Source: Chloroflexota bacterium (GTDB taxonomy: Bacteria > Chloroflexota > UBA11872). From it: a DNA stretch of 49,308 nt. The notes under the pieces were generated by a model, which saw only the letters and a program-made list of their open reading frames with translations, was not told the DNA's origin and did no database searches. Positions 17,817-26,858 of the stretch are shown in pieces (the first letter of the stretch is position 1; each line of letters starts with the position of its first letter). The stretch covers positions 1-49,308 of the forward strand of contig JAPOWQ010000003.1 of assembly GCA_026707585.1 (NCBI GenBank), written 5' to 3'. The position numbers and the translations under genes were made by a program.

Positions 17817-18728
17817 ATGGCGCAGCAAACGGTAACTGTAGAACCATCGGACCCCTCCGGGATGCCGTCGTCGGTCCGCATCCGTACGCCGGCGCGTATC
17901 CGTGCGATGCGCGTCAGCGGACGCGTACTGACGTACCTAATCCTCTGGCTGGGAAGCTTCGTGTACGCCATCCCCTTCCTGTGGATGGTCCGCACGTCGT
18001 TCATGCGGCTGGACAAGCTCTTTGAAGAGCCGCCGCAGATCTGGCCCGATCCCTGGATCTGGCAGAACTACATCGACATGTGGGAAACGGGGCCGTTCGC
18101 GAACTGGATCGTGAACTCCCTGATCCTGGTCGCGCTCGGCATGTTCGGGCAGACCTTCATCAGCATCTTCGTGGCCTACGGCTTTGCGCGAACCCAGTTC
18201 CCGGGCCGTAACCAGCTGTTCGTGCTGATCCTGGCGACGCTGATGCTGCCGGGTCACGTGACGATCGTGCCCAAGTTCATCATGTTCCGCACCGTCGGAC
18301 TGCTGGACAGCTTGTGGCCGGTGGCCCTGCCGGACCTCTGGGGACAGGCCTTCTACATCTTCATTCTTCGGCAGTTTTTCTTAACGCTGCCGGTTGAATT
18401 GGATGAGGCAGCGGAGATTGACGGCGCAAACCTCTTGCAGGTGTTGTTCCGCGTCGTAATTCCGCTATCCAAACCTGCCATCGCCACCGTGGCGGTGTTC
18501 AACTTCATCAACAAGTGGAACGAGTTCTTTGAACCGTTCGTCTTCATCCAGACGCCTGAGAAGTTGACCCTCGCCGTGGGCATCCGGTGGTTCCGGACCC
18601 AATACGGGACGGAATTCCAGATGTTAATGGCGGCGTCCATCGTCTCGGTGGCGCCAATCGTGATCGTGTTCTTCTTCGCACAGAAGCAGTTCGTGCGTGG
18701 GATTGCGCTAACCGGCATCAAGTCGTAG
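17817..18728 (+). CDS. Sugar ABC transporter permease, CUT1 family (MalG/UgpE type)
   Basis: 303 residues, second half of the heterodimeric channel. Six predicted helices begin with LTYLILWLGSFVYAIPFLWM. The sequences FLWMVRTSF and the EAA loop DEAAEIDGANLLQVLFRVVIPLSKPA (about 198-223) are typical of MalG-type permeases. The C-terminus RGIALTGIKS is the conserved end of the family (…GltaGAVKG-like). It follows the first permease by nine bases and is followed by a strong hairpin at 18756-18779, so the permease transcript probably ends there without binding protein or ATPase. Confidence 0.93.
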   Translation: MAQQTVTVEPSDPSGMPSSVRIRTPARIRAMRVSGRVLTYLILWLGSFVYAIPFLWMVRTSFMRLDKLFEEPPQIWPDPWIWQNYIDMWETGPFANWIVNSLILVALGMFGQTFISIFVAYGFARTQFPGRNQLFVLILATLMLPGHVTIVPKFIMFRTVGLLDSLWPVALPDLWGQAFYIFILRQFFLTLPVELDEAAEIDGANLLQVLFRVVIPLSKPAIATVAVFNFINKWNEFFEPFVFIQTPEKLTLAVGIRWFRTQYGTEFQMLMAASIVSVAPIVIVFFFAQKQFVRGIALTGIKS

Positions 18729-18755
18729 CTCCGGCTTGACGTCGTAATCCGCCTG

Positions 18756-18779
18756 GTGGGGGCCATTCGGCCCCCACCG
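18756..18779 (+). terminator. Strong hairpin terminator after the permease pair
   Basis: A perfect 10-bp stem GGTGGGGGCC / GGCCCCCACC with an ATTC loop begins 28 bases after the permease stop. The downstream GGTCGTTTAA is only moderately T-rich, so it may be an intrinsic terminator of the weak-tail kind. Confidence 0.7.
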
Positions 18780-18946
18780 GTCGTTTAAGGGCCGCGTGCC
18801 GCCAGACCGCACGTACCGGAATCGAGACTCAGCCTGCCTCGACCCCGTTGGAGATGCTGTTGCGTGGCGGTGGAAGGCGGCTGCTTGCGTAAGAACGTTG
18901 CCGACGGTCACACTAGCCATACACGCACCGCAACGTTGGATCTCCC

Positions 18947-19753
18947 ATGCGCTTACTCTTGGCCGCCGGCGCTTCCGGTGACGCGGACCTGGAAAACGCG
19001 CTGATCGACGCACCGTCGTTGGACATCGCTGGCGACGAGCGCTCCGACGCGCAGGCGATTGTCCTGACAGCTGCCGATGCAGGAAGCGCGACCGACGTTG
19101 GGATTCCCTGCGCGGTTTTCGCTTCGGCCGTGGCGGGGACGGCTGGGCTGTCGACGCTGCAGGCGGAGTGGGGAGCTGGTGTCAGCGTGCTGGCGCCCGC
19201 CCTCCACCGCGCGCCGCATAGCCTGCTGCGTGAATCGCTGGACACCGGACGAATTGGCTCGCCGCGCTTTCTGCGCTGGACACACTGGGCGCCGGCTGGT
19301 CCCGACGAACTTGCGGGCGCCCTGATTGACGAGTTGGCGGCCGTGCTGGATCTGATGGGTCGCCCGGCGGTGACCGCATACGCGGCAGGCCAGGCCGTGG
19401 GCGCGGAGGGGCCTGACTACGTTTCGGCCATCCTGACGTTCGAACGCGGCCTCACAGCCGTGCTGGACGTGGGCGCGGCTTCTTCGGGTGGACCGCCGTT
19501 CGACCGCGCCATGATGATCGGCGCTCACGGCTCAATTCACGCCGATGGACGAGCCTCGGCGGCGCTTCGGCTCGACGATTCAGAATCCGCACCGCTCGAC
19601 TTGGACGGCCCGTTTGCCGGCCACATTCGCGCGGTGGAGGCGTATACGCGCGGCGAGTCGCTCGACCCTGATCAAGCAACACAGGCCGCCGCCGTGCAGG
19701 ACGCAGTCCTGAAATCGATGGAGTCCGGCCGGGCCGAGGCTGTAGCTGCTTAA
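18947..19753 (+). CDS. Divergent Gfo/Idh/MocA-like protein lacking the usual NAD motif
   Basis: 268 residues. The middle and C-terminal parts follow the Gfo/Idh/MocA pattern: HRAPHSLLRESLDTGRIGSPRFLRW (about 85-109) matches the 'R..P....lr..ldsGriG.p...r' segment, and IDELAAVLDLMGRP matches the 'hdlD.l.wl.G.p' helix. DRAMMIGAHGSIHADG resembles the 'i.GtkGsi..d' strand. However, the N-terminus (MRLLLAAGASGDADLE) has no GxGxxG and there is no EKP motif, and it is about 60-70 residues shorter than ordinary members. It may have lost NAD(P) binding and serve as a non-catalytic relative or a decaying copy. No clear ribosome site precedes the ATG. Confidence 0.6.
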   Translation: MRLLLAAGASGDADLENALIDAPSLDIAGDERSDAQAIVLTAADAGSATDVGIPCAVFASAVAGTAGLSTLQAEWGAGVSVLAPALHRAPHSLLRESLDTGRIGSPRFLRWTHWAPAGPDELAGALIDELAAVLDLMGRPAVTAYAAGQAVGAEGPDYVSAILTFERGLTAVLDVGAASSGGPPFDRAMMIGAHGSIHADGRASAALRLDDSESAPLDLDGPFAGHIRAVEAYTRGESLDPDQATQAAAVQDAVLKSMESGRAEAVAA

Positions 19754-19821
19754 GGCCGCTGATCGGGATCGGTACACCTACCCGGCAGGTGGCGGTTAGG
19801 GCTGGCCGGTCGAATCGTCCC

Positions 19822-20289
19822 TCAGTCGCCGGTCGGCGCGTAGGGAATCGGCTGCCCTTCTGGGATCTCGGTCAGTTCCACAATGTTGTCTTCGGGGTCT
19901 CGGGTATAGATCACCCGGGTCCAGGTATCGAACCAGGCCACCGGTCCGCCGATCGACTCGATTCCGGCCTTGTTCAGCCGATCCAGAATCGGGTCCAGGT
20001 CATGCACGATGAAATGCACGTGATTCGGTCCGTGCGTATTGGGCTGGCGCTGGACGGGCGCCGAGGGGTGACGGACGTAGTGCAGCAGTTCAATTGCCGC
20101 CGGCCGGTCGGGTGTGCCCAGGAACACGACTTCGAGGCGCACGTTGGTGAGGCCAAGCAGGATGTCGAGCGGCGTCCCCTCGCGACTGATTCGGCGCGCT
20201 TCGGTCAGGCCAATCACATTCCTGTAAAACCGCGCGACCCCGTCCAGATCCTGAACCACGATTCCCGTGTGCCCGGCGTGAATGGCCAC
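19822..20289 (-). CDS. VOC (glyoxalase/bleomycin resistance/dioxygenase) superfamily protein
   Basis: 155 residues with the paired beta-alpha-beta-beta-beta layout: HTGIVVQDLDGVARFYRNVIGL (about 7-28) starts module one and NHVHFIVHDLDPILDRL (about 93-109) starts module two. DPEDNIVELTEI near the end carries the last metal-ligand Glu position; the His in each module opening is also present, so a metal site is likely. The GTG start at 20287-20289 has AGGAGG eight bases upstream. Substrate unknown; methylmalonyl-CoA epimerase, lactoylglutathione lyase and ring-cleaving dioxygenases share the fold. It is divergent from the gene at 20378. Confidence 0.85.
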   Translation of the reverse strand: MAIHAGHTGIVVQDLDGVARFYRNVIGLTEARRISREGTPLDILLGLTNVRLEVVFLGTPDRPAAIELLHYVRHPSAPVQRQPNTHGPNHVHFIVHDLDPILDRLNKAGIESIGGPVAWFDTWTRVIYTRDPEDNIVELTEIPEGQPIPYAPTGD

Positions 20290-20302
20290 CTCAGGCGCCT
20301 CC

Positions 20303-20308
20303 TACAAT
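20303..20308 (+). promoter_or_regulatory. Possible -10 element in the VOC / phospholipase-like divergent gap
   Basis: TACAAT preceded 17 bases upstream by TGAATGG, 69 bases before ATG 20378. The same TGAATGG-N17-TA spacing is found at 12130-12159. It lies in the short region between the divergent genes and overlaps the VOC gene's ribosome site on the other strand. Confidence 0.35.
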
Positions 20309-20377
20309 CGTGAGGTCTGACCGCATTGTGACAGCGCACCGGAGCGAGGGACGTCCCTGGCCACACAGCGAGCGCAC

Positions 20378-21121
20378 ATGAGGGTGGCCCTAGCGGCGCT
20401 GGAGACGGCGCCTGCTAGTTTGCGCAACATCGCACGGGGCTTTCAATCGGCCTACTACGCAGGGGCCATTGCGCCCGACGCCCGCGTTCGCGACGAGGCC
20501 GCCCGCGAGGCCACGCACTTCTACAGCTTCCGCGATTCGAGCACCTGGGGATCGGCCACGCGCCGGCTGTTTTCCGCCTACCCGGAGCTTACCGATCCAG
20601 CATCGCTCACGGGATCCCAGACCGCCTTCGTGGCCGGCTACCTGACCCACCTGGCCGCCGACGAAGTCTTCGTGGTCCGGCTGGGTCAGCACGCGGTGAA
20701 CGGTGACGGCTCGGCGATTGGCGGGCTGTCCTGGGCGATAGAGGCTGGGTCTCCCCAGCCGCCGTTCGGGCTGGCTGCGGCATTTCAGTCTCTCGCGGCA
20801 TTTCGAGCCGACGGCCTGACAACCATTGCGGATTCTGGGCTGCTCGAGCGCAAAGCGGCCGGCGTGAGCACAATCGACCCAGGCTTGCCGCTCGGCGAAC
20901 TGCGCCGGGCTATCGTTGCCCTGAACGGGCTTGCGGTGAATCCCGTGGAATCCACCCGCGAAGTTGAGGCGCGCGCGGCCATAGGACGCCGCCTCTTTGG
21001 CCCCGATGTCGCGGTCGAGTTCCTGGCTGCAGCCGAGGCCGAGGCCGTGCGGCGGCTTCGTGCGTTCGCCGCCGGAACCGCCGCCGACTACGATGCCTCG
21101 CACCTGCGCGACTCCACCTGA
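20378..21121 (+). CDS. Putative zinc-dependent phospholipase C-like protein
   Basis: 247 residues, mostly helical. FYSFRDSSTWGSATRRLFSAYP (about 48-69) and especially FVAGYLTHLAADEVF (about 86-100) resemble the PF00882 zinc-dependent phospholipase C/S1-P1-nuclease-like fold, where the 'GYlsHl.aD' His and Asp bind metal. An N-terminal His ligand is not obvious, so the metal site may be incomplete. There is no signal peptide. It ends seven bases before the N-acyl-D-amino-acid deacylase start, so the two are probably co-transcribed. Identification is by motif only and the enzymatic role is uncertain. Confidence 0.55.
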   Translation: MRVALAALETAPASLRNIARGFQSAYYAGAIAPDARVRDEAAREATHFYSFRDSSTWGSATRRLFSAYPELTDPASLTGSQTAFVAGYLTHLAADEVFVVRLGQHAVNGDGSAIGGLSWAIEAGSPQPPFGLAAAFQSLAAFRADGLTTIADSGLLERKAAGVSTIDPGLPLGELRRAIVALNGLAVNPVESTREVEARAAIGRRLFGPDVAVEFLAAAEAEAVRRLRAFAAGTAADYDASHLRDST

Positions 21122-21128
21122 CGATCTG

Positions 21129-22700
21129 ATGCACGACCTCTGCATTCGGGATGCGCTGATTGTGGACGGCACCGGCGCGCCCGGCGTGCGCGGCGATGTA
21201 GCCGTGGACGGCTCAACGATTGTGGCGACGGGGCGAGTCGAGGACGGCGCCGCGCGCGAGATCGATGCGGGAGGCCGCGTCCTGGCGCCGGGGTTTATCG
21301 ACGTTCACACCCACTCCGATTTGCTCTTGCTCGACCGACCGGACCATCAGCCAAAGGTTCGGCAGGGCATCACCACCGAACTCACCGGCCTAGATGGCAT
21401 CGGTTACGCGCCGCTGGCTGCCGAGGATCGCCAGCCCTTCCTGGACTACTTCGACGCGCTCAATGGCCAACCGGATGTGGACGGACGCTGGGAGACTGTC
21501 GGCGGCTGGCTGGACAGCTTCGACCGGAAGGTCGCGGTCAACGTCGCCCACCACCTGCCCCACGGCTGCGTGCGCGCTGCCGTATTGGGCTGGGAAGACC
21601 GGCCGGCCACGCCGGAGGAACTGGCGCAGATGCGGCAGATCGCGCATGAGGCGATGCGCGACGGCGCTGCAGCGGTATCAACCGGCCTGGACTATGCCCC
21701 CTGCACCTTCAGCAACACGGATGAGTTGGTGGCGATCAGCGAACCGGCCGGGTGCTTCAATGCGCCCTACGTCACGCACATGCGCTACAAGCTGGGAATG
21801 CGCCAGGCCATCCGCGAGACGCTGGAAATCGGCCGTCGCGCCAGGTGCCCGGTCCACATCTCGCACTTCAACAGCCAGGACAACAGCTGGTGGATCAATC
21901 ATGACGAAGCCGACCGGGCGATCGACCTGGGCGTCTCGGTGTCGTTCGACACCTACGCGTGGGCCGCCGGTAGCACGCTGATGCACTATTCGTTCCCGGA
22001 CTGGGCGTTGGACGGCGGGGTACCGGCCATGCTGGCAAGGCTGGATGACCCGGCGACTCGGGCGCGCGTCGAGGCGGAAATGCGAAGCGCCGACAGCGGG
22101 CGAGCGCTCGACGGAACGAGCGTCCGGCTGGCCAGCGTCCCGTCGCCGACAAACCGTCACCTGGAGGGTCGCATCCTGGCGGACATCGCCGCGGAACGTG
22201 GCGTCGCCTCGGAAACCCTGCTGGTTGATCTGGTGATCGCCGAACGCGGCGTTGCGGCGGCGGTGATCCACAACTCGGCCACCGACGCCGACTTCGAAAT
22301 GACGATGCGGCATCCCGGGCACATCTGCTCAACGGATGCGCTGCTGACCGGCGGATCGCCGCATCCGCGAACCTATGGCACCTATCCGCGCTTCCTCGGG
22401 CACTTCGTGCGCGACCGGGGCGCATTGCCACTGGAAGAGATGATCCGCCACATGGCCTCGGCGCCCGCCCGACGCTTTGGACTGATCGACCGCGGACTCA
22501 TCCAGCCGGGCCTGGCCGCTGACCTGGTGCTGATTGACATGCCGCGAGTGAAGTCCAACGCGACGTTTGACGATCCGACGAACTACCCGGACGGCATTGA
22601 CATGGTGATCGTGAATGGTGTGGTCGTCGTCGACCATGGGCGCCATACGGGAGCCACGCCGGGTCGCGGGTTGCGACGCGGAATCCCCGCCGCCGCGTGA
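21129..22700 (+). CDS. N-acyl-D-amino-acid deacylase family amidohydrolase
   Basis: 523 residues from ATG 21129 (MHDLCIRDALIVDGTG); an in-frame ATG at 20997 lies within the upstream gene. Signature: N-terminal beta strands DVAVDGSTIVATG, then APGFIDVHTHSDLLLL (about 55-70) with the HxH metal pair, GITTELTGLDGIG, and a central HISHFNSQDN. GLIQPGLAADLVLIDM near the C-terminus is the usual amidohydrolase tail. The family removes acyl groups from N-acyl-D-amino acids and also includes dihydroorotase-like enzymes. Its stop overlaps the following zinc-ribbon gene by four bases. Confidence 0.92.
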   Translation: MHDLCIRDALIVDGTGAPGVRGDVAVDGSTIVATGRVEDGAAREIDAGGRVLAPGFIDVHTHSDLLLLDRPDHQPKVRQGITTELTGLDGIGYAPLAAEDRQPFLDYFDALNGQPDVDGRWETVGGWLDSFDRKVAVNVAHHLPHGCVRAAVLGWEDRPATPEELAQMRQIAHEAMRDGAAAVSTGLDYAPCTFSNTDELVAISEPAGCFNAPYVTHMRYKLGMRQAIRETLEIGRRARCPVHISHFNSQDNSWWINHDEADRAIDLGVSVSFDTYAWAAGSTLMHYSFPDWALDGGVPAMLARLDDPATRARVEAEMRSADSGRALDGTSVRLASVPSPTNRHLEGRILADIAAERGVASETLLVDLVIAERGVAAAVIHNSATDADFEMTMRHPGHICSTDALLTGGSPHPRTYGTYPRFLGHFVRDRGALPLEEMIRHMASAPARRFGLIDRGLIQPGLAADLVLIDMPRVKSNATFDDPTNYPDGIDMVIVNGVVVVDHGRHTGATPGRGLRRGIPAAA

Positions 22701-22918
22701 GCTCCGCCGGCCCTTCGCCAGCCGCTCGGCCGCCGGGATACACCGGTGGCGGTCGCCTGTCGGGGCTCTTTTGGCGGACGTTGCGACGCCTGCTCTCGCG
22801 ACGCTGTCCCGTTTGCGACGGCTCCGGCGTCGATCCCGGCGGTCCGCCGGCGCGTCCCAGCGGCCGTCCTCCACGCTGCCCGCGCTGCTTTGGCTTCGGG
22901 CGCGTGGCGTTTCCTTAG
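22697..22918 (+). CDS. Small zinc-ribbon protein with DnaJ-type CxxCxGxG motifs
   Basis: 73 residues from GTG 22697, overlapping the deacylase stop by GTGA. The C-terminal half carries CPVCDGSG and, 18 residues later, CPRCFGFG, two DnaJ-zinc-finger-like knuckles that could bind one Zn. The N-terminus is basic and Gly/Pro/Arg-rich with FWRTLRRLLSRR. The arrangement of start overlap plus paired knuckles makes a real gene likely despite its size. Function unknown; possibly a protein- or nucleic-acid-binding adaptor. It lies 21 bases before the S9 peptidase. Confidence 0.6.
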   Translation: MSSAGPSPAARPPGYTGGGRLSGLFWRTLRRLLSRRCPVCDGSGVDPGGPPARPSGRPPRCPRCFGFGRVAFP

Positions 22919-22939
22919 AGAGGTATCGAGGCACCCGGC

Positions 22940-24871
22940 ATGGAACTGGACCGAAGCACGATCCGGGCGCTTTTTGAAGCACCCACGGCGACCCGTCCTC
23001 GATGGGCGCCTTGTGGCCGGCGCCTCGTGTACACGGTTGCTGTGCCGGACGTTAAGGCTAATAGCGCGTCCAGCGAGCTCTGGATTCTGGATGCTGAAGG
23101 CGCACATTCGGAGAGGCTGGTTCACGGGATTCCCACGGGAGATCCCCCCGTTACCTGGTCGAGTGACGGAACCCGTCTCGCCTACGCCGAGACTGACGAT
23201 GAGACCGACCGCATCGTCGTTGTCGGACTCGACGGGTCGCGGCGCGAGATCGACCTTGCGCAGGCTCCCCACGGCCGGTTGGCCACGCTCCCATTCTTCA
23301 GGACGTTTGCCTGGTCCCCAACCGACGACCGGCTGCTGTACTCCGCGTATAGCCCGGACCCGGAGGACCCGCCCGACCCCGCGGTAAATCCCCGCAACGA
23401 CGGCGATGGACTGGGAGAAGTCGAGCGAATCCGCCTCTGGGTGCACGACCTTCACGGCAACGAGCCGCCGCGCCCTGTGACTTCCGAGGAGTACCACAGC
23501 GGCGCGGGAATATGGCTGCCCGACGGCCAAACCGTCGCATTTGTGTCCAATCGCAGCGGACACGAGGAAGGCGCGATCGCGAGCCTGACCCAGCCCTTCG
23601 CAATCTGGACGTCCGATATCGCCGGGTCGACAGAGCAGCCGCTGGTCTCCGATTCGCACGCGGCTGTCGTACCCGCCGTCCAGGCGGACGGCCGGCGCAT
23701 TGCCTACCTGGCCGCGCCGATGACGGGACCGCACGCCGTCAACATGGAGCTAACGACCGTCGACTCGACCGGCAGCGATCGGCGGACGCTGACCGGCGGG
23801 CTTGATCGAAGCGTCGACCCGGAGTCGCCGCCGGCGGCCGCGCCCAATGGCTCATGGATCGTTGCCCTTATGGATGGCATGCGCAGCGTGCTCCTGCGGG
23901 CCTCCGAGGATTCCACGCCTGAGACGCTGGTCGTGGAGCAGCCGCACGCCACCCTGCCGGATGTCGACGGCTGTAGCGGCGAGATCGCCTGCGTCACGCA
24001 GGCGGCCACGATGCCGCCTGAGATCGAGCTGCTGTCGCCGGAAGGCCGATCGCGCTGGCGCTCCACCCACCACGACATTGAAAGCAAGGCGCAGTCCCGG
24101 ATCTGGACTCTCGATCGCGACGACGGATTCTCGATTGAGAGTCTGGCCCTGGCGCCGGCCGACACCCCACCACGGGGTGTGATCCTCTGGCCGCACGGCG
24201 GTCCGCACAGTCGAACCGCCAATGAGTACCGTCCGGAGAGTGAGACGGCGGTCCGGCACGGATTCGCCCTAGTGCATCCCAACTTTCGAGGCAGCCACGG
24301 TTACGGGATCGACTTCGTTTTGGCAGACCGGATGGACCTGGGCGGCGGAGACTATGCCGACTGCCTGGCGGCGCTCGATTCGTGGCTGGCCGGGTCCGGT
24401 TGCGACGGCCTTCCGGAGTTCGTCACGGGTACCAGCTACGGAGGCTATCTGACTGCCTGGGCGGTCGGACACACGAAGCGGTTTGTCGCCGCGGTTGCCG
24501 TGAACGCGGTGACCAACGTGGAGAGTTTTTTCGGGCAGACTGACATTCCAAGCTGGGTCTACTGGGAGTTTGGGGGTTCACCGCTGGAGCAGCGCGAACT
24601 CATCCGCGACCGTTCGCCGGTCCGGCATCTCGCCGGCGCCACGACGCCAACGCTGGTGGTCCACAGCGAAGAGGACCGGCGTGTACCCATTGCCCAGGGC
24701 CTGGAGCTATATGCACTCCTGCAGGCGGCGGGCGCCGAGACTGCCTTCGTTCGTTATCCCCGCGAATTCCACCGAATCAGCGAGCCGGCGCATCGTGTGG
24801 ATCTGGTCTCGCGCACGCTCGACTGGTTTGCTACGCATTCCGGCGGCGACGCCATGCGGCGCCGTGCGTGA
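22940..24871 (+). CDS. S9 family peptidase (acylaminoacyl-peptidase/prolyl oligopeptidase type)
   Basis: 643 residues. The first about 370 residues carry repeated strand patterns such as PRWAPCGRRLVYTV, VTWSSDGTRLAYAE and FAWSPTDDRLLYS, a TolB/WD-like beta-propeller. The C-terminal alpha/beta-hydrolase has GTSYGGYL (about 496-503, nucleophile Ser 498), HSEEDRRVPI with the Asp near 578, and REFHRI with the His near 610, completing the triad. HPNFRGSHGYGIDF (about 452) is typical of the oxyanion side. It probably degrades oligopeptides in the cytoplasm, as no signal peptide is present. Confidence 0.93.
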   Translation: MELDRSTIRALFEAPTATRPRWAPCGRRLVYTVAVPDVKANSASSELWILDAEGAHSERLVHGIPTGDPPVTWSSDGTRLAYAETDDETDRIVVVGLDGSRREIDLAQAPHGRLATLPFFRTFAWSPTDDRLLYSAYSPDPEDPPDPAVNPRNDGDGLGEVERIRLWVHDLHGNEPPRPVTSEEYHSGAGIWLPDGQTVAFVSNRSGHEEGAIASLTQPFAIWTSDIAGSTEQPLVSDSHAAVVPAVQADGRRIAYLAAPMTGPHAVNMELTTVDSTGSDRRTLTGGLDRSVDPESPPAAAPNGSWIVALMDGMRSVLLRASEDSTPETLVVEQPHATLPDVDGCSGEIACVTQAATMPPEIELLSPEGRSRWRSTHHDIESKAQSRIWTLDRDDGFSIESLALAPADTPPRGVILWPHGGPHSRTANEYRPESETAVRHGFALVHPNFRGSHGYGIDFVLADRMDLGGGDYADCLAALDSWLAGSGCDGLPEFVTGTSYGGYLTAWAVGHTKRFVAAVAVNAVTNVESFFGQTDIPSWVYWEFGGSPLEQRELIRDRSPVRHLAGATTPTLVVHSEEDRRVPIAQGLELYALLQAAGAETAFVRYPREFHRISEPAHRVDLVSRTLDWFATHSGGDAMRRRA

Positions 24872-25019
24872 CGGTCCGCCAGCACCGCAGGCCGCCGGGG
24901 ACCTGGTTGGAAGAATCTCGCGTTGCCGCCGCGGGTGGTGAGCGGTATGGTCTGAGCAGGGGAGGCGCAGGTTCCGCGGGCCCATGGGCCCACTAACAGT
25001 TCACGCGGAGAACGGCGCC

Positions 25020-26858
25020 ATGTGCGGCATCGTTGGCTATATCGGCGATGGTTCGGCCGCGCCAGCCATTCTGGACGGGCTGCGCGCCCTTGAGTACCGG
25101 GGCTACGACTCAGCCGGTCTTGCCGTCCTCACTCCGCACGGCTTGAGCGTCCGTCGTCGGGCTGGCCGGATCGACGACCTGGCAGAGTTGATTGACGACC
25201 AGTTGATGTCGGGCGCCATTGGCATCGGGCACACCCGCTGGGCAACGCACGGGGCGGTGACCGATGCCAATGCGCATCCCCATGCCGATGCTTCGGGTCG
25301 CCTGGTCATCGTCCATAACGGCATGACCGATAACGTGGCGGAACTGCGAGCCGAGTTGCTGGCCGATGGGCATGTGTTTGACTCGGAGACCGACACCGAG
25401 GTCATCGCGCATCTCATTGGCGTCGAGCGCGACGCTGGCTTGCCATTGACCGATGCGGTGGGACGCACGCTTCGGCGCCTGGCCGGTGCCCACTCTGTCC
25501 TGGCCCTGGCAGCCGACGAGCCGGATCTGCTGGTTGGCGGACGCGTAGGTTCGGCCGGTGGCCTGGTGGTCGGGCATGGCACGTCCGAAGCGTTTCTCGC
25601 GTCCGACCTCCCGGCGGTGGTCCGTCACACCCGGAACCTGCAAGTCGTGGAAGCCGGCGAGATCGTGACACTCCGAAGCGATGGCGCTGAGTTTCAGGAC
25701 CTGAACAACCGACCGCGGGATCGTCGTCTGATCTCGGTGCCCTGGGGTCCAATGGCGGCGGCGAAAGCCGGTCACCGGCATTTCATGCACAAGGAGATCC
25801 ACGAACAGCCCGACACGCTGGCCGACACGATTCGTCCCAGGGTCACGCTGGAACCGGCTGAGCTGCGACTTCAGCACTTTCAGTTGCCGGTTGACGCGCG
25901 CGACATTGAGCGAGTCATGATCGTGGCCAGCGGCAGTTCGAACTTTGCCGGCATGGTCGGCGCCCGCTACCTGCGAGAGTTGGCACAGCTCCCTGCCACA
26001 ACCGAAGTTGCCTCCGAGTTCGCGTACGCACCGGGGCCGCTATCCCACGGAACGCTCGTGGTCGCGATATCCCAGTCAGGTGCTACGGCTGACGTGTTGC
26101 TGGCTGTGGAGCGCGCAAGGGCCGATGGGGCGCCCGTGGTGGCGCTGGTCAATACGGTAGGAAGCGAACTTACGCGCACCGCCGACGCCGCGTTTCACCT
26201 GCATGCGGGTCCGGAAATCAGCGTTTGCGCAACCAAAACGTTCGTTTCCCAGCTGGGGGCGCTGTATCTGCTGAGCTGTCACCTCGGCGTACTGCGCGGC
26301 ACCCTGTCGCCGCACCAGTTGGCACGCCGACTGGCCCACATTGCCCATGCCCCCCTGGCGGTCGCACGCGTTCTGGAGATCGAGAATCGGATCCAGGAGC
26401 TGGCTCGCCGCTACCACGACGCCGCCAATTTCCTCTACATGGGACGTGGGCTGGCCCACCCAATCGCGCTGGAAGGCGCGCTGAAACTCAAGGAAATCTC
26501 GTATATCCACGCGGAGGGTTTTGCCGCCGGCGAGCTCAAGCATGGGCCAATCGCCCTGGTGGCGCCCGACATCCCCGTCGTGGCGGTGGCGCTGAACGAC
26601 GAGTTGCGGCCCAAGATTCTGAATGCCGTTGAACAGACCCGGTCTCGTAACGGCCGGGTCATCCTAATCGCCAGCGAAGGCGATGACTTGCACGCGGGCA
26701 TTGCCGAGGAGGTCATCGCCGTGCCCCGGACGCCGCCGCTAATCGCGCCCATAGTCAGCGTAGTTCCGCTCCAGCTCTTCGCCTACCACATTGCGGTCTG
26801 GCTGGGTCTGGACGTGGATCAGCCGCGCAACCTTGCCAAGTCGGTGACGGTCGAGTAG
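25020..26858 (+). CDS. glmS: Glutamine--fructose-6-phosphate aminotransferase GlmS
   Basis: 612 residues, normal for GlmS, which makes glucosamine-6-phosphate for peptidoglycan. I chose ATG 25020 because the next codon must be the nucleophile Cys1 (MCGIVGYIGDG); the longer frame from 24984 would bury it. The GATase domain shows LRALEYRGYDSAGLA and GHTRWATHG, and the two SIS domains include ASGSSNFAG and ISQSGATADVLLA. The C-terminus LAKSVTVE is the diagnostic GlmS ending. CGGAG sits nine bases upstream. It starts a tight block with the FtsB-like gene (TAGTG overlap), dut, tilS and ftsH. Confidence 0.98.
   Translation: MCGIVGYIGDGSAAPAILDGLRALEYRGYDSAGLAVLTPHGLSVRRRAGRIDDLAELIDDQLMSGAIGIGHTRWATHGAVTDANAHPHADASGRLVIVHNGMTDNVAELRAELLADGHVFDSETDTEVIAHLIGVERDAGLPLTDAVGRTLRRLAGAHSVLALAADEPDLLVGGRVGSAGGLVVGHGTSEAFLASDLPAVVRHTRNLQVVEAGEIVTLRSDGAEFQDLNNRPRDRRLISVPWGPMAAAKAGHRHFMHKEIHEQPDTLADTIRPRVTLEPAELRLQHFQLPVDARDIERVMIVASGSSNFAGMVGARYLRELAQLPATTEVASEFAYAPGPLSHGTLVVAISQSGATADVLLAVERARADGAPVVALVNTVGSELTRTADAAFHLHAGPEISVCATKTFVSQLGALYLLSCHLGVLRGTLSPHQLARRLAHIAHAPLAVARVLEIENRIQELARRYHDAANFLYMGRGLAHPIALEGALKLKEISYIHAEGFAAGELKHGPIALVAPDIPVVAVALNDELRPKILNAVEQTRSRNGRVILIASEGDDLHAGIAEEVIAVPRTPPLIAPIVSVVPLQLFAYHIAVWLGLDVDQPRNLAKSVTVE

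Noticed and set aside
24872-25019. Possible glmS ribozyme upstream of glmS
   Set aside because: The gap is about the right length but I do not see the conserved core or its pseudoknot pairings; a covariance search would be decisive.
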